Source: Kalaharituber pfeilii (lineage: Eukaryota > Ascomycota > Pezizomycetes > Pezizales > Pezizaceae). From it: a DNA stretch of 64,000 nucleotides. The notes beneath the pieces are model-generated. The model did not search any database. It was not told where the DNA came from and saw nothing but the letters and a program-made list of their open reading frames with translations. The stretch's first letter is position 1, and each line of letters starts with the position of its first letter. This document shows positions 1 through 9,767 of this stretch, one piece after another. The position numbers were made by a program, and so were the translations under genes. Location: NCBI GenBank assembly GCA_015179045.1, contig WHUZ01000020.1:731061-795060 (forward strand), read 5' to 3'.

Positions 1-202
1 ATCTCGTCTTCCAATTGCCACAAGTGTCATTAGTTCATCCGATCGAGGCCGTGGCACCCTTCAGAAGTCGAGATCCCTTGCTTCACACCATGTAATATGT
101 ATAACCAAGTAAGGAACGAAATGGTAGGAGAGATACAGATAAGGCACCATGGTAGTATCAAAACTGGGGTGCGGCGCAATGTCAGCATATAATATTACGA
201 GA

Positions 203-210
203 TATAAATA
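203..210 (+). promoter_or_regulatory. possible TATA box of the CFEM-like gene
   Basis: TATAAATA lies 189 bp upstream of the ATG at 399. It is followed by a pyrimidine-rich stretch (about 236-262) typical of fungal transcription start regions. This is a motif match only. Confidence 0.35.
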
Positions 211-398
211 CAGGATATAATACAAAGGAGTGCCCCTTCTTTTTCTCCCTTCAATTCTACATCTAGCATTCGTTTAGCTCGCAACGATCTACCGTCGCTC
301 TTTACCATACTTCTTCCGATCGAAAATTTAATTTTGACCGGTGTCCGTTCTTTAGCTCTTCCTCGACACTGGTATCACACAATAACAAATAAGCAACA

Positions 399-1338
399 AT
401 GTTCTCCAAATCCATCCTACTTGCCTGTCTGCTAACCGCAGTTACCCTCGCCGCCCCAGCACCAGATCCCATCAAATCCTGGGACGACTTGAGTCCGTCC
501 GAGCGGGGATTCCTCGAGAACCTCCCGTATCCGGAATGCGCCAACAATTGCCATGCTAACCCTTTCCCACAAGAAAAGATCCCGCTCTGCGCGTATACGG
601 ACCGGAATTCGCCCGATGACGACGACCCGGAGACGGCGAGAAATGTGTATAGTTGCTTGTGCACTGATAAGGTGTATCTGGCAGAGGTGGTGAAGTGTGC
701 TTTAACGCATGTATGCAGACTCCGGATGCCCTTGCATATTCACATGCAAGGCTTAATTTCTCGCTCTTCATTCAAAAGCATTTTGTATTTGCAAAACGTG
801 CTAACTCAAAGAAATTATTACCTAGTGTGGAAACAACGCCACCGCCCTCTCCTACTACTTTATGGGTGCCTATTCTATGTGCTACATGCAAGCCGAAGTC
901 ACCTATCCCCCGCTGCCTGAATTCCTCAACCAACTGTGCCTTTCTAACGAGCCTGGCGCCGACAACGTCCCGGAAACCTACCCGGAAATTTTTATGGATG
1001 CCCTCGATTACGAATTCAACTCGGTGTTCCCGGAGAAGACTGCTACCACCTGGATCCCGGCGGCGACGGATCATTATGAAAATTATCCAACATCGTGGAA
1101 GGAACCGGAGTGGACGTGCACCCCAACGCCGCAGGCGAGTACGGATGAGGAGCAGAATGGCGATGACACTGACGTCGGAGGAAGTACGAACTCGACACAC
1201 AACGGGAATTCCACGTCAGGAGGGAATTCCACGTCAGGAGGGAACCAGGATGACAAAAATGGCAGTGGAGGACTGGGCGGATCAGTTATCATGATGGGGG
1301 TGCTGGCTGGAGCGGTCGGCATTTTGGTTGCGTTGTAG
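399..1338 (+). CDS. CFEM-like GPI-anchored cell-surface protein, two exons
   Basis: Two exons, 399-710 and 826-1338, give about 274 aa. The 115-nt intron starts GTATGC, has a CTAAC branch site near 800 and ends CTAG; it is phase 0, so KCALTH joins CGNNATALSYYF. The start is the first ATG (ACAATG), followed by a signal peptide (SILLACLLTAVTLAAPAP). Cysteines follow in a CFEM-like order: PECANNC, PLC, YSCLC, KC, HC, MC, LC. The C-terminal half is Ser/Thr/Asn/Gly-rich with two near-identical NSTSGG repeats, and it ends in a small-residue plus hydrophobic GPI signal (GGSVIMMGVLAGAVGILVAL). CFEM proteins act at the fungal cell wall or membrane in haem/iron capture, adhesion or host interaction; the role here is inferred. 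The spacing between cysteines is wider than in the classic domain, so it could be a diverged cousin. Confidence 0.75.
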
Positions 1339-1636
1339 AGGAGATGTGTGATGTCCTGGACGTGGCGACGGAGGGGACAAATATACGCTGCAATGTTGTT
1401 GTTTTGACGAGAAAAGTGTAATATTAACAGACAGTCGCTCCATACTTTCAGTGCCGACATGATAGATGTATCTGAGTCAGATGCAGCGCCAAACCTGCAA
1501 TTGCAATTGGTTGCTCTGGGTCAAGCGCAAGTAGGTGCGATATATATGTACTACCTGATGTAATTGTAGTCGCTTTCGCACGTTGAGTGATGTTCATGTA
1601 ACTTGCCAATGTTTCACGAAGGTTTATCATGGGTGT

Positions 1637-2308
1637 CTAGTAAAAATTATTCCGCGAAAAAACCTGTATCCCATGCGTTTTCAATGCTATTATTGATCTT
1701 ATGACCTTCACAGGCAGAATCATAACACCCCCCATCACTACGCCCGCCACCCCCGCTACAATTCTCGCCCTCGCGAACGTGCCTTTCCCCGCATCACTCT
1801 TATCCACGTCCGTATTTGTCTCCAGATCACCACTCGTACTGTTGCCCTTATCCTCCCCGTTCTCTTCCCCGTCCCCATTCTGGCTCTCCCCGCCTTGATC
1901 CTGCTCGGCGCGATCCCGATCCTCCCCATCATCGTCAACCTCCTTCTCCACTGTCCTGGGCTCGCACCTCAATTTCATTCTCTTCTCTTCCTCCTCGGAG
2001 CTATTCAAGGTCGTGTTTGCGTTGGGCCACGACCTGCGGTAGATGTAGTCACCATCATCTTTGAAGAGGGAGTCGAGTGCAGGGAGGATGCCGGGGATGT
2101 CAGCTCGGCTGAGGACGCTGTGAAAGGAGTCATTGACAAAGTTGATAAAACAGAGGTCCTTCAGGAAGAGCGTGGAGCGGAGGTATCGGACTCCCGCGCG
2201 CGCATAGCAGGTGGCATATTGAGTTGTGAGGAAGTGGGCGAGGCCGGATAGGCTCGGAGCGCACTTTAATTGCGGGTTCGGACACTGTTCGGATATTGCA
2301 ACATCCGA
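1637..2308 (-). pseudogene. decayed or partial CFEM-like paralogue
   Basis: The minus strand has an open frame from 2308 to 1637 whose start codon is missing. Its first part (QLKCAPSLSGLAHFLTTQYA, then TCYARAGVRY) aligns with the second exon of the gene at 399-1338 (VKCALTHCGNNATALSYYFM, then GAYSMCYMQAEVTY). An acidic NSTSG linker and a hydrophobic GPI-like tail (ARIVAGVAGVVMGGVMIL) follow, but the tail runs on for about 24 further residues, which should spoil GPI processing. The frame opens just after a CTTAG acceptor (2309-2310), and a GTAAGA donor lies about 70 bp upstream, so an exon 1 may once have existed. I see no signal peptide there. The orientation is convergent with the intact gene. 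Confidence 0.5.
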
Positions 2309-2847
2309 CTAAGCCACTGCTAAGGCTAGCTTGACATCCGTCTAGATTACTGTAACGAGAGTACAGTAGCTCTTACTTGGAACCAAAAGGCGCTTGACCT
2401 ATTTTGGTAGTGTTCACTCCCGATTAGGACATGGAAAGATGGGATGACGAAATTAAAGTAAAATGTGACGCAAGCTTGTCATTGGAGCGACATGCCTGCA
2501 TGTGCATCTACCGTCGTCAGCATGGAATGCAGGTACCGATTTCAAAGTTTGGAGAATTGAGAGCGGTTGGTGGTATTCTGAAACATAATCTGCGGGCGGA
2601 AAATATACTGTCAATGCCGCGCGTGGTAGTGCCTGAATTCGAAGAATCGCGGATGCTGATGTAAGCAGGAAAAGCAGCTGGGACCATAAAAAGTTTATGG
2701 AATTGCAATTGGGATATATTAAGTGCAGCGGCGCCAGAATCTATGCGATGAAGGAGACGCCTAGGATGCGGGCGTCAGTTACTTACAGGCACTAGTCATG
2801 CCAAAACAAGATAGGTGGAACGAGTTGAATCATTCACAGCTCTTGAG
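2309..2847. other. intergenic, no supported gene
   Basis: It contains a short ORF (2431-2664, plus) with no recognisable features and no repeat signature that I can see. The next feature to the right is the poly(T) of an inverted LINE. Confidence 0.5.
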
Positions 2848-3351
2848 GTTATATATTTTTATTTTTATTTTATTTTTTTTTTTCTTTTATATCATTGATC
2901 GCATGCCGCCCTAAAGGGTATGGCTAATTTAAATTACAAAGGGAATAAAATGGAAAGAAAAGGAGAAAACAAATTGTCATGAACGCTCGTAGGGACCCAC
3001 AACTCTCGCTAGTGATGTAGGTGAAGCCGGAAGTAAAATCCAAAACCAAAGCCAAAACCAGAACCAATGTGCTGCCCGTGTATGTTCGTGTGTTACAGAC
3101 AAAAGGGAACAGGGTTCGCCTATCTCCGTCCTCTGTCCCACTCGTATTGGCTTAATCTCAGCCATCTTCTTCCGAGTCTCACTCTCCCCGCTTCAGCCGG
3201 CTTCTCCAAGTATAGCACCACTGAACTTGTCAGTTTCCCCTCTTCGACGAGTGTCTGTTTCTTTCTCAACCATCGAATCCCGGCATCCTCCCCAAGCCTT
3301 TGTTCGCTGCCTCCAACCATTTTCGGACGCTCCTAGATCCTTCCTCAGGGC

Positions 3352-5685
3352 TTTTTTTTTTTTTTTTTTTATTTCATTACTCGCGTGCCGCCCTGGGGGC
3401 TATGGCGAGGTTATTTAGGTACATGTAGAGATATATGAAATGAAATAAAGATGACGACTAAAGGAAACCCATTACTCCTGCCCTGCCCATTCCAGTATCT
3501 CCGCGATGTTCGTCTCCTTGTCTGGTTGCCTTAGTCCTCCCGCCCCGTCTTTTATCTTTCCCCTCCATGTCTGGCAGTCGTTGGTTATGTGGGCTAGGTT
3601 CTCCGGTGCCCTCCCACACCATCGGCATTCTGGTGAGTCCGTCTTCCCTATGGCGTATCTCCACTCTTTGAGCCCCTTATTCCCGAGGATGCCGGCCAGG
3701 GTTGCGATTCTCCTGCGATTGTCTATTCTTTGTAGGGGTCGGTAGGATAGGCGGAGACGATTCCTTTCGTCGGCTCTGAGGTTTTTGGCTTCCTGTCTGA
3801 TCCCTGCTTCTGTGGCGATGTCCTCTTCACACTGTAGTGCCGTGCCTACCTTGGCTGCTCTGTCTGCCTCGGTATTGCCTTTTACCCCCTTGTGAGCCTT
3901 GATCCACATTACCGCGATGTCTTGGTCCCCTCTGGCGACTCGTCTCTCCCATCGTTCCCGTACCTCTAGGGATGAGCCTTCTGCGGTCGGGTCGCCGTTG
4001 GCTATCTTTCGGAGTCTTGTGATTGCTGTGCGAGAGTCAGTGACGACCATTAACTCTCCTTCTTGTTCGAGTGCTTGGCCGATAGCGATCATCTCTCCAT
4101 CATTCACGGTGCACCTTTTCCCTAGGTAAAAGGATTCGTCTTTGCCCTGGCAGTATGTCCCCGCTCCCGTCGAGTTGTCCACTCGGCTTCCGTCGGTGTA
4201 CGCGCTCTTCCATCCCTCGTCCTCTTCCTTCGCGATGGCTTCTTCCCATTCCTCCTTGCTTGTGTCGCTTGGGAGAAAGGGAAAAAAGTGTATCGGAAGA
4301 GGGTCTCGGTGTGACAGATCGCCTCTCAGGTACGTGGTGTCCGGTAGTGGGTCTTGTATTGGTTCGTTGGCGAACCTCAGGGTCCGGGCTTCCACTCGTT
4401 CTTTCTCTCCGTGTGTGAAGGTCTCTGCCGATTCTAAGTTGGCTAATCCTTCCACGATGTCTCTTCTGGTCCCCCAGGGTGCACCGGTGATGTCCCTGGC
4501 CACCGTGTACTGCCATTTTTCCAGTTGTCTTAGCTTCTTTTCTTTCGGTGCTCCTTTCGCGTAGGTCTGCCAGGCCCAGCATCCGTAGGTGGCTATGTTT
4601 CTTGCTATACCCGTATAAAGCTGTCTTCTCTTACTCGGCGGTATCTTTGAGTCTTTGTGCGACCCCCCACGCCGCCTTCCCAGGTGTCTCTTTTCGAAGT
4701 GTTCTTCGAACTTGAGTTCCCAATCCACTGTTAGTCCCACCAGGCGGTAGCTTTCTCCTTTGGTGCCGATTATCAGGGTCTCGGATTTTCGTGGGTCCAG
4801 TTCGAAGCCTTCTTCCTTGGCTTCTTAGGCTAGCGGTTTCCGGTGTTGGTCTATTTCCTTTCGAAGCTGCTTCATCGACTTGTTGATGACGCTGTGGAAA
4901 TCGTCTACGTATGACCGAGTGAACTGTCGTCTGTCAACTTTCTCCGCTAGAGGAGCGACTCCTACCAGGAAGAGGACCGGCGACAGCGGTGACCCTTGCG
5001 GCGCCCCGTCCGTCATCGTGCCGTTTCCTCGAACCTTCCCGTCCCACGAGATCGAGAACTGGTTCGGCTGTAGGAACCCTTGCACGAAGCTGGCTATGTT
5101 CCGGTTCGTGTTTTCCAGTCTCCTGACTACTCTTTCTCGTCTTACGTGGTTAAACGCCGCCTTGATGTCATCCCCGACCAATGCCGTCCACTCCCCCCTT
5201 CCTAGTCGTCGGTCCGCTTCCTTTAAGATTTGTCTCTGCAGGTCCTCGCTCCCTCGGAATGGTCGGCTCCCTAGTTGTGAGTCCCGGAACAGTTCGTCCA
5301 TTCTCTGTATCGAGTTTGCTATGACTTTTTGCCCTAGCTTAGCTGCCGTGTTGAGTAGGGTGATGGGGCGCCAGCTTCCCGGCAGTTCCCTTGGTTTCCC
5401 TTTCTTTAGGATCATTACCATGTCGAATCCTTTGGCGAAGTCGTACTTTCCGTTCAGGTAGTCCACTATCTCTTCCCTTAGTGTCGTCCAAAGGTTTATC
5501 TTCCTCAGGAGTTTCAGTACCCCATACTGTATGCCGTCTGGTCCTGGAGCGGATCTTGACTTGGTTTTGGAGAGTGCCTTGTCGATCTCCACCCTGGCTA
5601 GGTCTCTTTCTATGGTGATCCCGTGTGGTCTTCTGATCTCCTCTCTCCCCGGGTTGTCTGTGATGATGTTGTGTTTGATTAGCTT
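3352..5685 (-). mobile_element. 5'-truncated Tad-like LINE (clade 1) with an 11-bp TSD
   Basis: Poly(T) at 3352-3370 and tail-1 (3371-3410) mark the 3' end of a minus-strand element. TTCCTCAGGGC occurs at 3341-3351 and again at 5686-5696, a perfect TSD. The body is the C-terminal part of ORF2. It landed inside the ORF1 of copy A, in the same orientation. Confidence 0.9.
3472..5685 (-). pseudogene. LINE ORF2 fragment: reverse transcriptase, RNase H, zinc knuckle
   Basis: One frame stays open from 5685 to 3472 except for a single TAA at 4825-4827 (HRKPLA-stop-EAKEEGFELD). In order it holds RT (SRSAPGPDGIQYGVLKLL; TALVGDDIKAAFNHV; DGAPQGSPLSPVLF; catalytic RSYVDDFHSV), a thumb/linker, RNase H with all four acidic residues (YTDGSR, NDGEMIAI, VVTDSRTA, NTEADRAA) and a C-terminal CRWCG...HITNDC knuckle. 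The endonuclease and the start are missing because of 5' truncation. This is the best preserved LINE ORF2 in the window and the reference I used to recognise the others. Confidence 0.85.
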
Positions 5686-6071
5686 TTCCTCAGGGCTATT
5701 CGCTGGACGACGATGCCGAATTTTGACATGGTGGCAACGGGGGTGCTGGTTGGGGTGGGGGTGTTGGTTAGGGAGTTGACGGGGGTGCGGGAGGGTCTGT
5801 CGTCAGAGGGGTGAGAGGGTCTGGTGTCTGTGGAGCGAGAGGGTCTATTAATGTTCGCGTTCTCCTCGTCGCTTTTTCCCGGCGTGCTGGGTGACCGGGG
5901 GTGTGGGTGGGCTGGACGTGGTTGTCGTAGCCTTGCTTTTCCGCTTCTGGCCCTTCTTTGGCATGGGCGCAAGGCCCGGGCTGGGCTTGGGGGTCCCTTG
6001 CGCTTCCGGTGTGGTCGTGGTCTCCACACGCGGCTCCTCCGAGTGTGTGGTGACTGTCGGGCTGAAGACTA

Positions 6072-6455
6072 TGGTGCCGGCAGCTTAGTACCATTTTTTC
6101 TTTTTTTTAATTCACGTAACCCCATGGTTACAGGCTACCACCAGCCTATGCTACATATTTTACTGGCTAGTAGGGGAAATCTGCCAAGACCAGCTGACTA
6201 AGTGCAACAATTGCCCATTTAGGATTCTTGGCACCTAACTTTTTTTTACCCTTTCCCATACAAAATGTCCTCTTTTATTTCCCTATCTACATGTGGAGTT
6301 TTTTTGAAATTTTTTTTTTAATCTCGTAGAATTGTTCGCAATAGCAAATACTATAGTTTTACAAGACTAAAAATTCCAGATCCATAGTTGTGGTGTTGTG
6401 GATACACGATTTGTCACCCCCTAAATTTGGTGCTGGTACTAAGCTGCCGGCACCA
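6072..6455. mobile_element. TA-flanked TIR element (mariner-type MITE)
   Basis: A perfect 22-bp inverted repeat lies at 6072-6093 (TGGTGCCGGCAG...) and 6434-6455, flanked by TA at 6070-6071 and 6456-6457. The 384-bp interior has no ORF; near its left end (6094-6150) is a T-tract followed by a diverged inverted tail-2-like sequence. It sits inside the ORF1 of copy A. Confidence 0.65.
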
Positions 6456-6490
6456 TAAGGCTTTGGGGGTGTGTGGCGCCGAGGATGCAG

Positions 6491-6529
6491 TTTTTTTTTT
6501 TTTTTAAATCATTACTCGCGTGCGAGTGC
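6491..6529 (-). mobile_element. minimal tail-1 insertion
   Basis: On the minus strand only the last nucleotides of tail-1 (GCGAGTAATGATTT) and about 15 A are present, flanked by GCAGT at 6487-6491 and 6530-6534. It lies within the ORF1 of copy A. The 5-bp TSD is short, so the boundaries are less certain than for the others. Confidence 0.45.
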
Positions 6530-6981
6530 GCAGTGGTGGTTGGCGTCGTTTCTGTGAAAGGTCTCTGGCGGAGGGGCGGCGGGTGTGGGGGTGGGGCAGC
6601 AAGCCATCTGGGCGGGGGGCCGTCGGGCCCTCCTCCTTGAACCAGCAGCGCCATGTCCTTGTCGAACTTTATTGCCAAAACTGCCCCATCAGTTAGGTCT
6701 CTTTTGGACCTGTGTTTGCAGGAGAAGGGACCAAATGCCGCAAATAAGGAGTGAGCAAGATGGCCATGACCCAAGCAACGGGTATCAGTTGACCTGGTAC
6801 CCACCATTGGCCACCTAACGCAAGCAGCATAAAGATCCCCCTGCTGTGATGTCGCTTTTCTCACTCCGCATCCGTCTTCCGATCGGACAATATATCGGAA
6901 AAATTTCTCGATACTTACACCCATCTTGGGCCCTCTAGTTAGTTTAAACTCACTATAAGCAGAATTTAACTATTGCTTACC

Positions 6982-7734
6982 ATGGTAACTACAAACACCA
7001 GCACCTCATCTACAGATATTGCTTACGACGACAGTCTGCTCCCGCTCTCAGACGAAGCAGCGCACCTGGTCGATCAGCTGTGGAAGTACCTCGAGTGCCA
7101 GTGCATTGTCACCAATATCTACGTATTGCGAGACGTGCCAGGGGATCCAGTTCCAATCCATTGGTTTCCATTCGACATAACCGAGCCTGGGTTACAGCTT
7201 CCCTTGGATTTACTGAACAGACTGACGTGCAAGCTCGTGCGGCACTGGTTGCAGCTGGGGGTCACAGATATGAGGCAGCTGAGCGATGAGAATGTCAGTG
7301 TGATTCGGCGGATGGTGGACGAGGATGTCGCGAGGCTGGTCGAGGAGGCTGGGTTCCATAGGCGGCCGAGGCCGCTGCCGTCGTTGGCACAGATCTATGC
7401 ATTTAACGAACTGCTAGATAAGGCAGTGTCTGTGCTGGAGGCTAAGGGGATTGTGAATGTGGTCCTGCAGGACTCGGTGGATGATGCGACACGTGGAAGT
7501 TGCAGCGGAGGGAGGGAGTATTACTGGCACCCTGAGCAGAGGCCGGACATCAGTGTGAGGGTCAGCATAGACCTGGCGGGGAGGATTGCGGGACGGATTA
7601 CAAAGGAGTGGATGGATGTAGGAGTGAGAGAAATACAGGAGCTTACGAAGGTGCATTTGGGAAGGACACGAGTGATAGCTGATGAGGAGGTCGTGAAGGG
7701 GATGTTTGAGGGATTGGTAGGCTTTAAAAGGTGA
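6982..7734 (+). CDS. hypothetical protein, 250 aa, single exon
   Basis: The start is the ATG at 6982 (TTACCATGG, a good fungal context). The frame is open two codons further upstream but without an ATG. The protein is soluble-looking, with no signal peptide or membrane segment. It contains two similar halves, each with an LLNRLTCKLVRHWLQLGVTD-like or DLAGRIAGRITKEWMDVGVR-like helix (about residues 84-103 and 198-217), each followed by an RR(M)VDEDV- or ADEEV-like acidic helix. This suggests an internal duplication of an all-alpha unit. I do not recognise the family. Codon use and length are gene-like, and the flanks are transposons. The function is unknown. Confidence 0.6.
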   Translation: MVTTNTSTSSTDIAYDDSLLPLSDEAAHLVDQLWKYLECQCIVTNIYVLRDVPGDPVPIHWFPFDITEPGLQLPLDLLNRLTCKLVRHWLQLGVTDMRQLSDENVSVIRRMVDEDVARLVEEAGFHRRPRPLPSLAQIYAFNELLDKAVSVLEAKGIVNVVLQDSVDDATRGSCSGGREYYWHPEQRPDISVRVSIDLAGRIAGRITKEWMDVGVREIQELTKVHLGRTRVIADEEVVKGMFEGLVGFKR

Positions 7735-7931
7735 GCCCATATGTGGTTTGTGAGATGGACGTTTGGTCTCACGTTTTGGCGATGGGGGTTTACGGAAGTG
7801 AAGTGTAGAGTTCACTTGCAGTAATGTCATGCAAAATAGATATCAGTTACCTTGTGTATCTGTTTGTTCCGCCGTAGTACACACCTCAGTAGCATAGCGA
7901 AGTCTATGGTGGATTTCCTTTCTTGGTAGTA

Positions 7932-8369
7932 CAGTCAAACCTGTCATGTTGGATACTGTCGGGACCAGAGGGTTCTATCCAATAACACACGTTCTCCGGT
8001 TTGAGTGGAGGTCAGTTTTTGTGCTATATACTTGGAGTCAGAGCTATAGCAGGTACATGCATGAATGATGGACTATACAGCTGCAAAATGAGAGGTAATA
8101 GATGCCTGTTTTAAGGGGCACTTGTAGCTTGGGATGCTGTGGAGGATAGCATGATAGTTGGTACCATTCAGGCTCAGTAGGATCTTCGTATTCGTGCTTT
8201 GTTATAGGGTATAGTATGCTATGTACTGGCAACAATCTAAGGTACGAGAGCTGTACTTGACAGTAACATAACTATATACAAGTTACTATTAGAGATAAAA
8301 GTTCCAATACGAATCACTTGAAATCGCCCTGCCATGGCGAAGCTCATCTAATATGACAGGTTTGACTGT
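7932..8369. mobile_element. pogo/Tigger-like MITE, 438 bp
   Basis: The ends CAGTCAAACCTGTCATGTTG and its inverted counterpart (CAATATGACAGG-like, ending GACTG) face each other, flanked by TA at 7930-7931 and 8370-8371. The CAGTCAAACCT start is characteristic of pogo/Tigger TIRs. There is no transposase ORF. Confidence 0.65.
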
Positions 8370-8402
8370 AAAGGATTCTGCACTTTGGCCATAGGTCTTT
8401 GC

Positions 8403-8535
8403 AGTGTTCCCAACGGCCAGGCCTGGACCGTAAAAATCTAGGTCTTGGCCATCAGAAGCATCGCCGGGGCCTCCCCTGGCCGTTTCAGCCTTCAGGCCTT
8501 GGCCTGATCGGCTGTTTGGCCGGTTGGGAACACTG
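8403..8535. mobile_element. hAT-like MITE, 133 bp, 8-bp TSD
   Basis: The TIRs CAGTGTTCCCAACGGCC and GGCCGGTTGGGAACACTG are flanked by GGTCTTTG (8395-8402) and GTTCTTTG (8536-8543), an 8-bp TSD with one mismatch. The interior has GGCC/GGCCTG-rich motifs also present at 40809-41345 and 47368-48181. Confidence 0.75.
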
Positions 8536-8543
8536 GTTCTTTG

Positions 8544-8906
8544 GGGGGCAGTCTTCTCATCTCTCAGATATAGTGGGAAATCAAGCACCATAAAATCTCG
8601 AACCAAGTGTAGCTGCATCTTTCTTATTGAGGTGCTGCAATTCTTAATACCATATGTTTAATTTATAGTTGAAGCAGGCAACATGTTTTATGATTTTTGC
8701 TAATTTTTATTTTTCCTTCTACAGTAAGTGAATGAGATTCGATGCCCACGCCGCTGTACTTCTGATTTTTTGCTAAGGTTGCTGTATCCATCAGAACCCG
8801 TCCGCCATCGATAGCTGTATCTGCTTGCAATATCTGCGCTTGCTTTGCTTGTGAGTATTCCTCGAATTACCTGTTGAACAAGGACCCTCTCTCTAAGTTG
8901 GGGCAT
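8544..8906. other. intergenic, nothing recognised
   Basis: AT-rich spacer without a supported ORF or repeat signature. Confidence 0.4.
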
Positions 8907-8921
8907 CACCTCGGGTTAGAT

Positions 8922-8987
8922 TTTTTTTTTTTTTTTTTTTTTTTTATTTCACGTGACCCCACTTGTAGCTGTTCGCCATGGCAGGGC
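8922..8987 (-). mobile_element. micro-retroposon (tail-2 type), 15-bp TSD
   Basis: On the minus strand it starts GCCCTGCCATGGCGAACAGC and ends about 40 nt later in CACGTGAAAT and about 25 A. CACCTCGGGTTAGAT is duplicated exactly at 8907-8921 and 8988-9002. Confidence 0.9.
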
Positions 8988-9197
8988 CACCTCGGGTTAG
9001 ATACAAGGCGTGGCGATGGTGGAGCGTAACATGCAAGCATACTGTTTCGTACTGTCAACAGTCATGTCACTGGGCAGTATAACCATTTTGCATCGTTTAG
9101 TCCGAGATTGTCAGTTCGTTCAGCTAAGGCCTTGGGCTGTCGCTGGAGCCTCTCGGACCGCTGTCTTGACTGTCATCATGACAGATACTGTTAAGAG

Positions 9198-9277
9198 TGT
9201 ACTTACTTAAACCTCGCCATAGCCTTTCAGGCGGCATGCGAGTAATGATATTAAAAAAAAGAAAGAAAAAAAAAAAA
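9198..9277 (+). mobile_element. tail-1 LINE 3' end insertion, 13-bp TSD
   Basis: Only about 50 nt of LINE 3' noncoding sequence (TGTACTTACTTAAACC...GCGAGTAATGATATT) and an A-rich tail are inserted. ATACTGTTAAGAG is repeated at 9185-9197 and 9278-9290. Confidence 0.9.
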
Positions 9278-9290
9278 ATACTGTTAAGAG

Positions 9291-9767
9291 ACAGTTTTTC
9301 ACAGCACAAATCTGTTATTGGCGGCTTAATTTATAACATTGGAACCAACCCTCATTGGAGGGACGTAGTCCAGTTTCCCACGAATCTAGGTGCGTATGTT
9401 TGTCACGAAGGTGTCATGAGATGGCTGTGGTGGGTTTGGAACCGAATCCTTAGAAAGGGTTGTCCGATCAGTGGAGTACTTGAATGGCACGAAGAAGCAG
9501 AGCGAACGGCTGTCACAGCAGGTTCTGGAAACCTTCAGGTTGAGCAGCTCGACCAGTCCCAGAGCCGCTTGTTAGCGGGTGACCTAGTAACCCTTGCGGT
9601 ACAACGGATTGTAGAGCGGTCAGCTCGTAATATGTATTCATAATGAGCAAAGTACTAAGTACAGAAAGAACGCGAAAGTGGAAGGAGAAACGAAAAATGG
9701 GCATTAATGTACAGTCTGGCAAGGCAATGCAGAATTGAAATGTCAAATTTGATCCTATTATGTAAAT
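9291..9767. other. intergenic, 3' flank of the membrane-protein gene
   Basis: An ORF crosses it on the plus strand but begins in the tail-1 insertion and has no recognisable domain. I see no supported gene. Confidence 0.4.

Larger units (their letters stand above)
2848..6924 (-). mobile_element. ORF1-only LINE derivative, copy A, carrying nested insertions
   Basis: Reading the minus strand, ORF1 sequence runs from about 6924 to 3120. About 230 bp of noncoding sequence and the tail-1 3' end (2880-2925, poly(T) on plus) follow directly. No reverse transcriptase belongs to this copy. It is interrupted by a TIR element (6072-6455), a micro-insertion (6491-6529) and an ORF2 LINE (3352-5685). Removing the LINE with one copy of its TSD restores the frame across IALRK-DLG. 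The outer 5' end and TSD were not found, so the right boundary is approximate. Confidence 0.6.
3120..6924 (-). pseudogene. interrupted LINE ORF1 (gag-like), copy A
   Basis: The coding pieces are 6924-6456, 6071-5697 and 3351-3120. The middle is Pro/Thr/Arg-rich. The C-terminal block KFGIVVQRIALRK-DLG...GIRWLRKKQTLVEEG, then TSSVVLYLEKP...RRWLRLSQYEWDRGRR, is shared with the copies at 21914-22834 and 28629-29014, so it is a conserved domain of this ORF1, probably RNA-binding. The frame shifts within the Pro-rich part. No CCHC knuckle is visible. Confidence 0.55.

Noticed and set aside
695..1294. 199-aa plus-strand ORF overlapping the CFEM-like gene
   Set aside because: It crosses the intron and reads exon 2 out of frame; the spliced frame explains the cysteines, signal peptide and GPI tail.
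9197..9643. 148-aa plus-strand ORF
   Set aside because: Its start lies in a tail-1 LINE insertion and reads through poly(A) as lysines; no domain.
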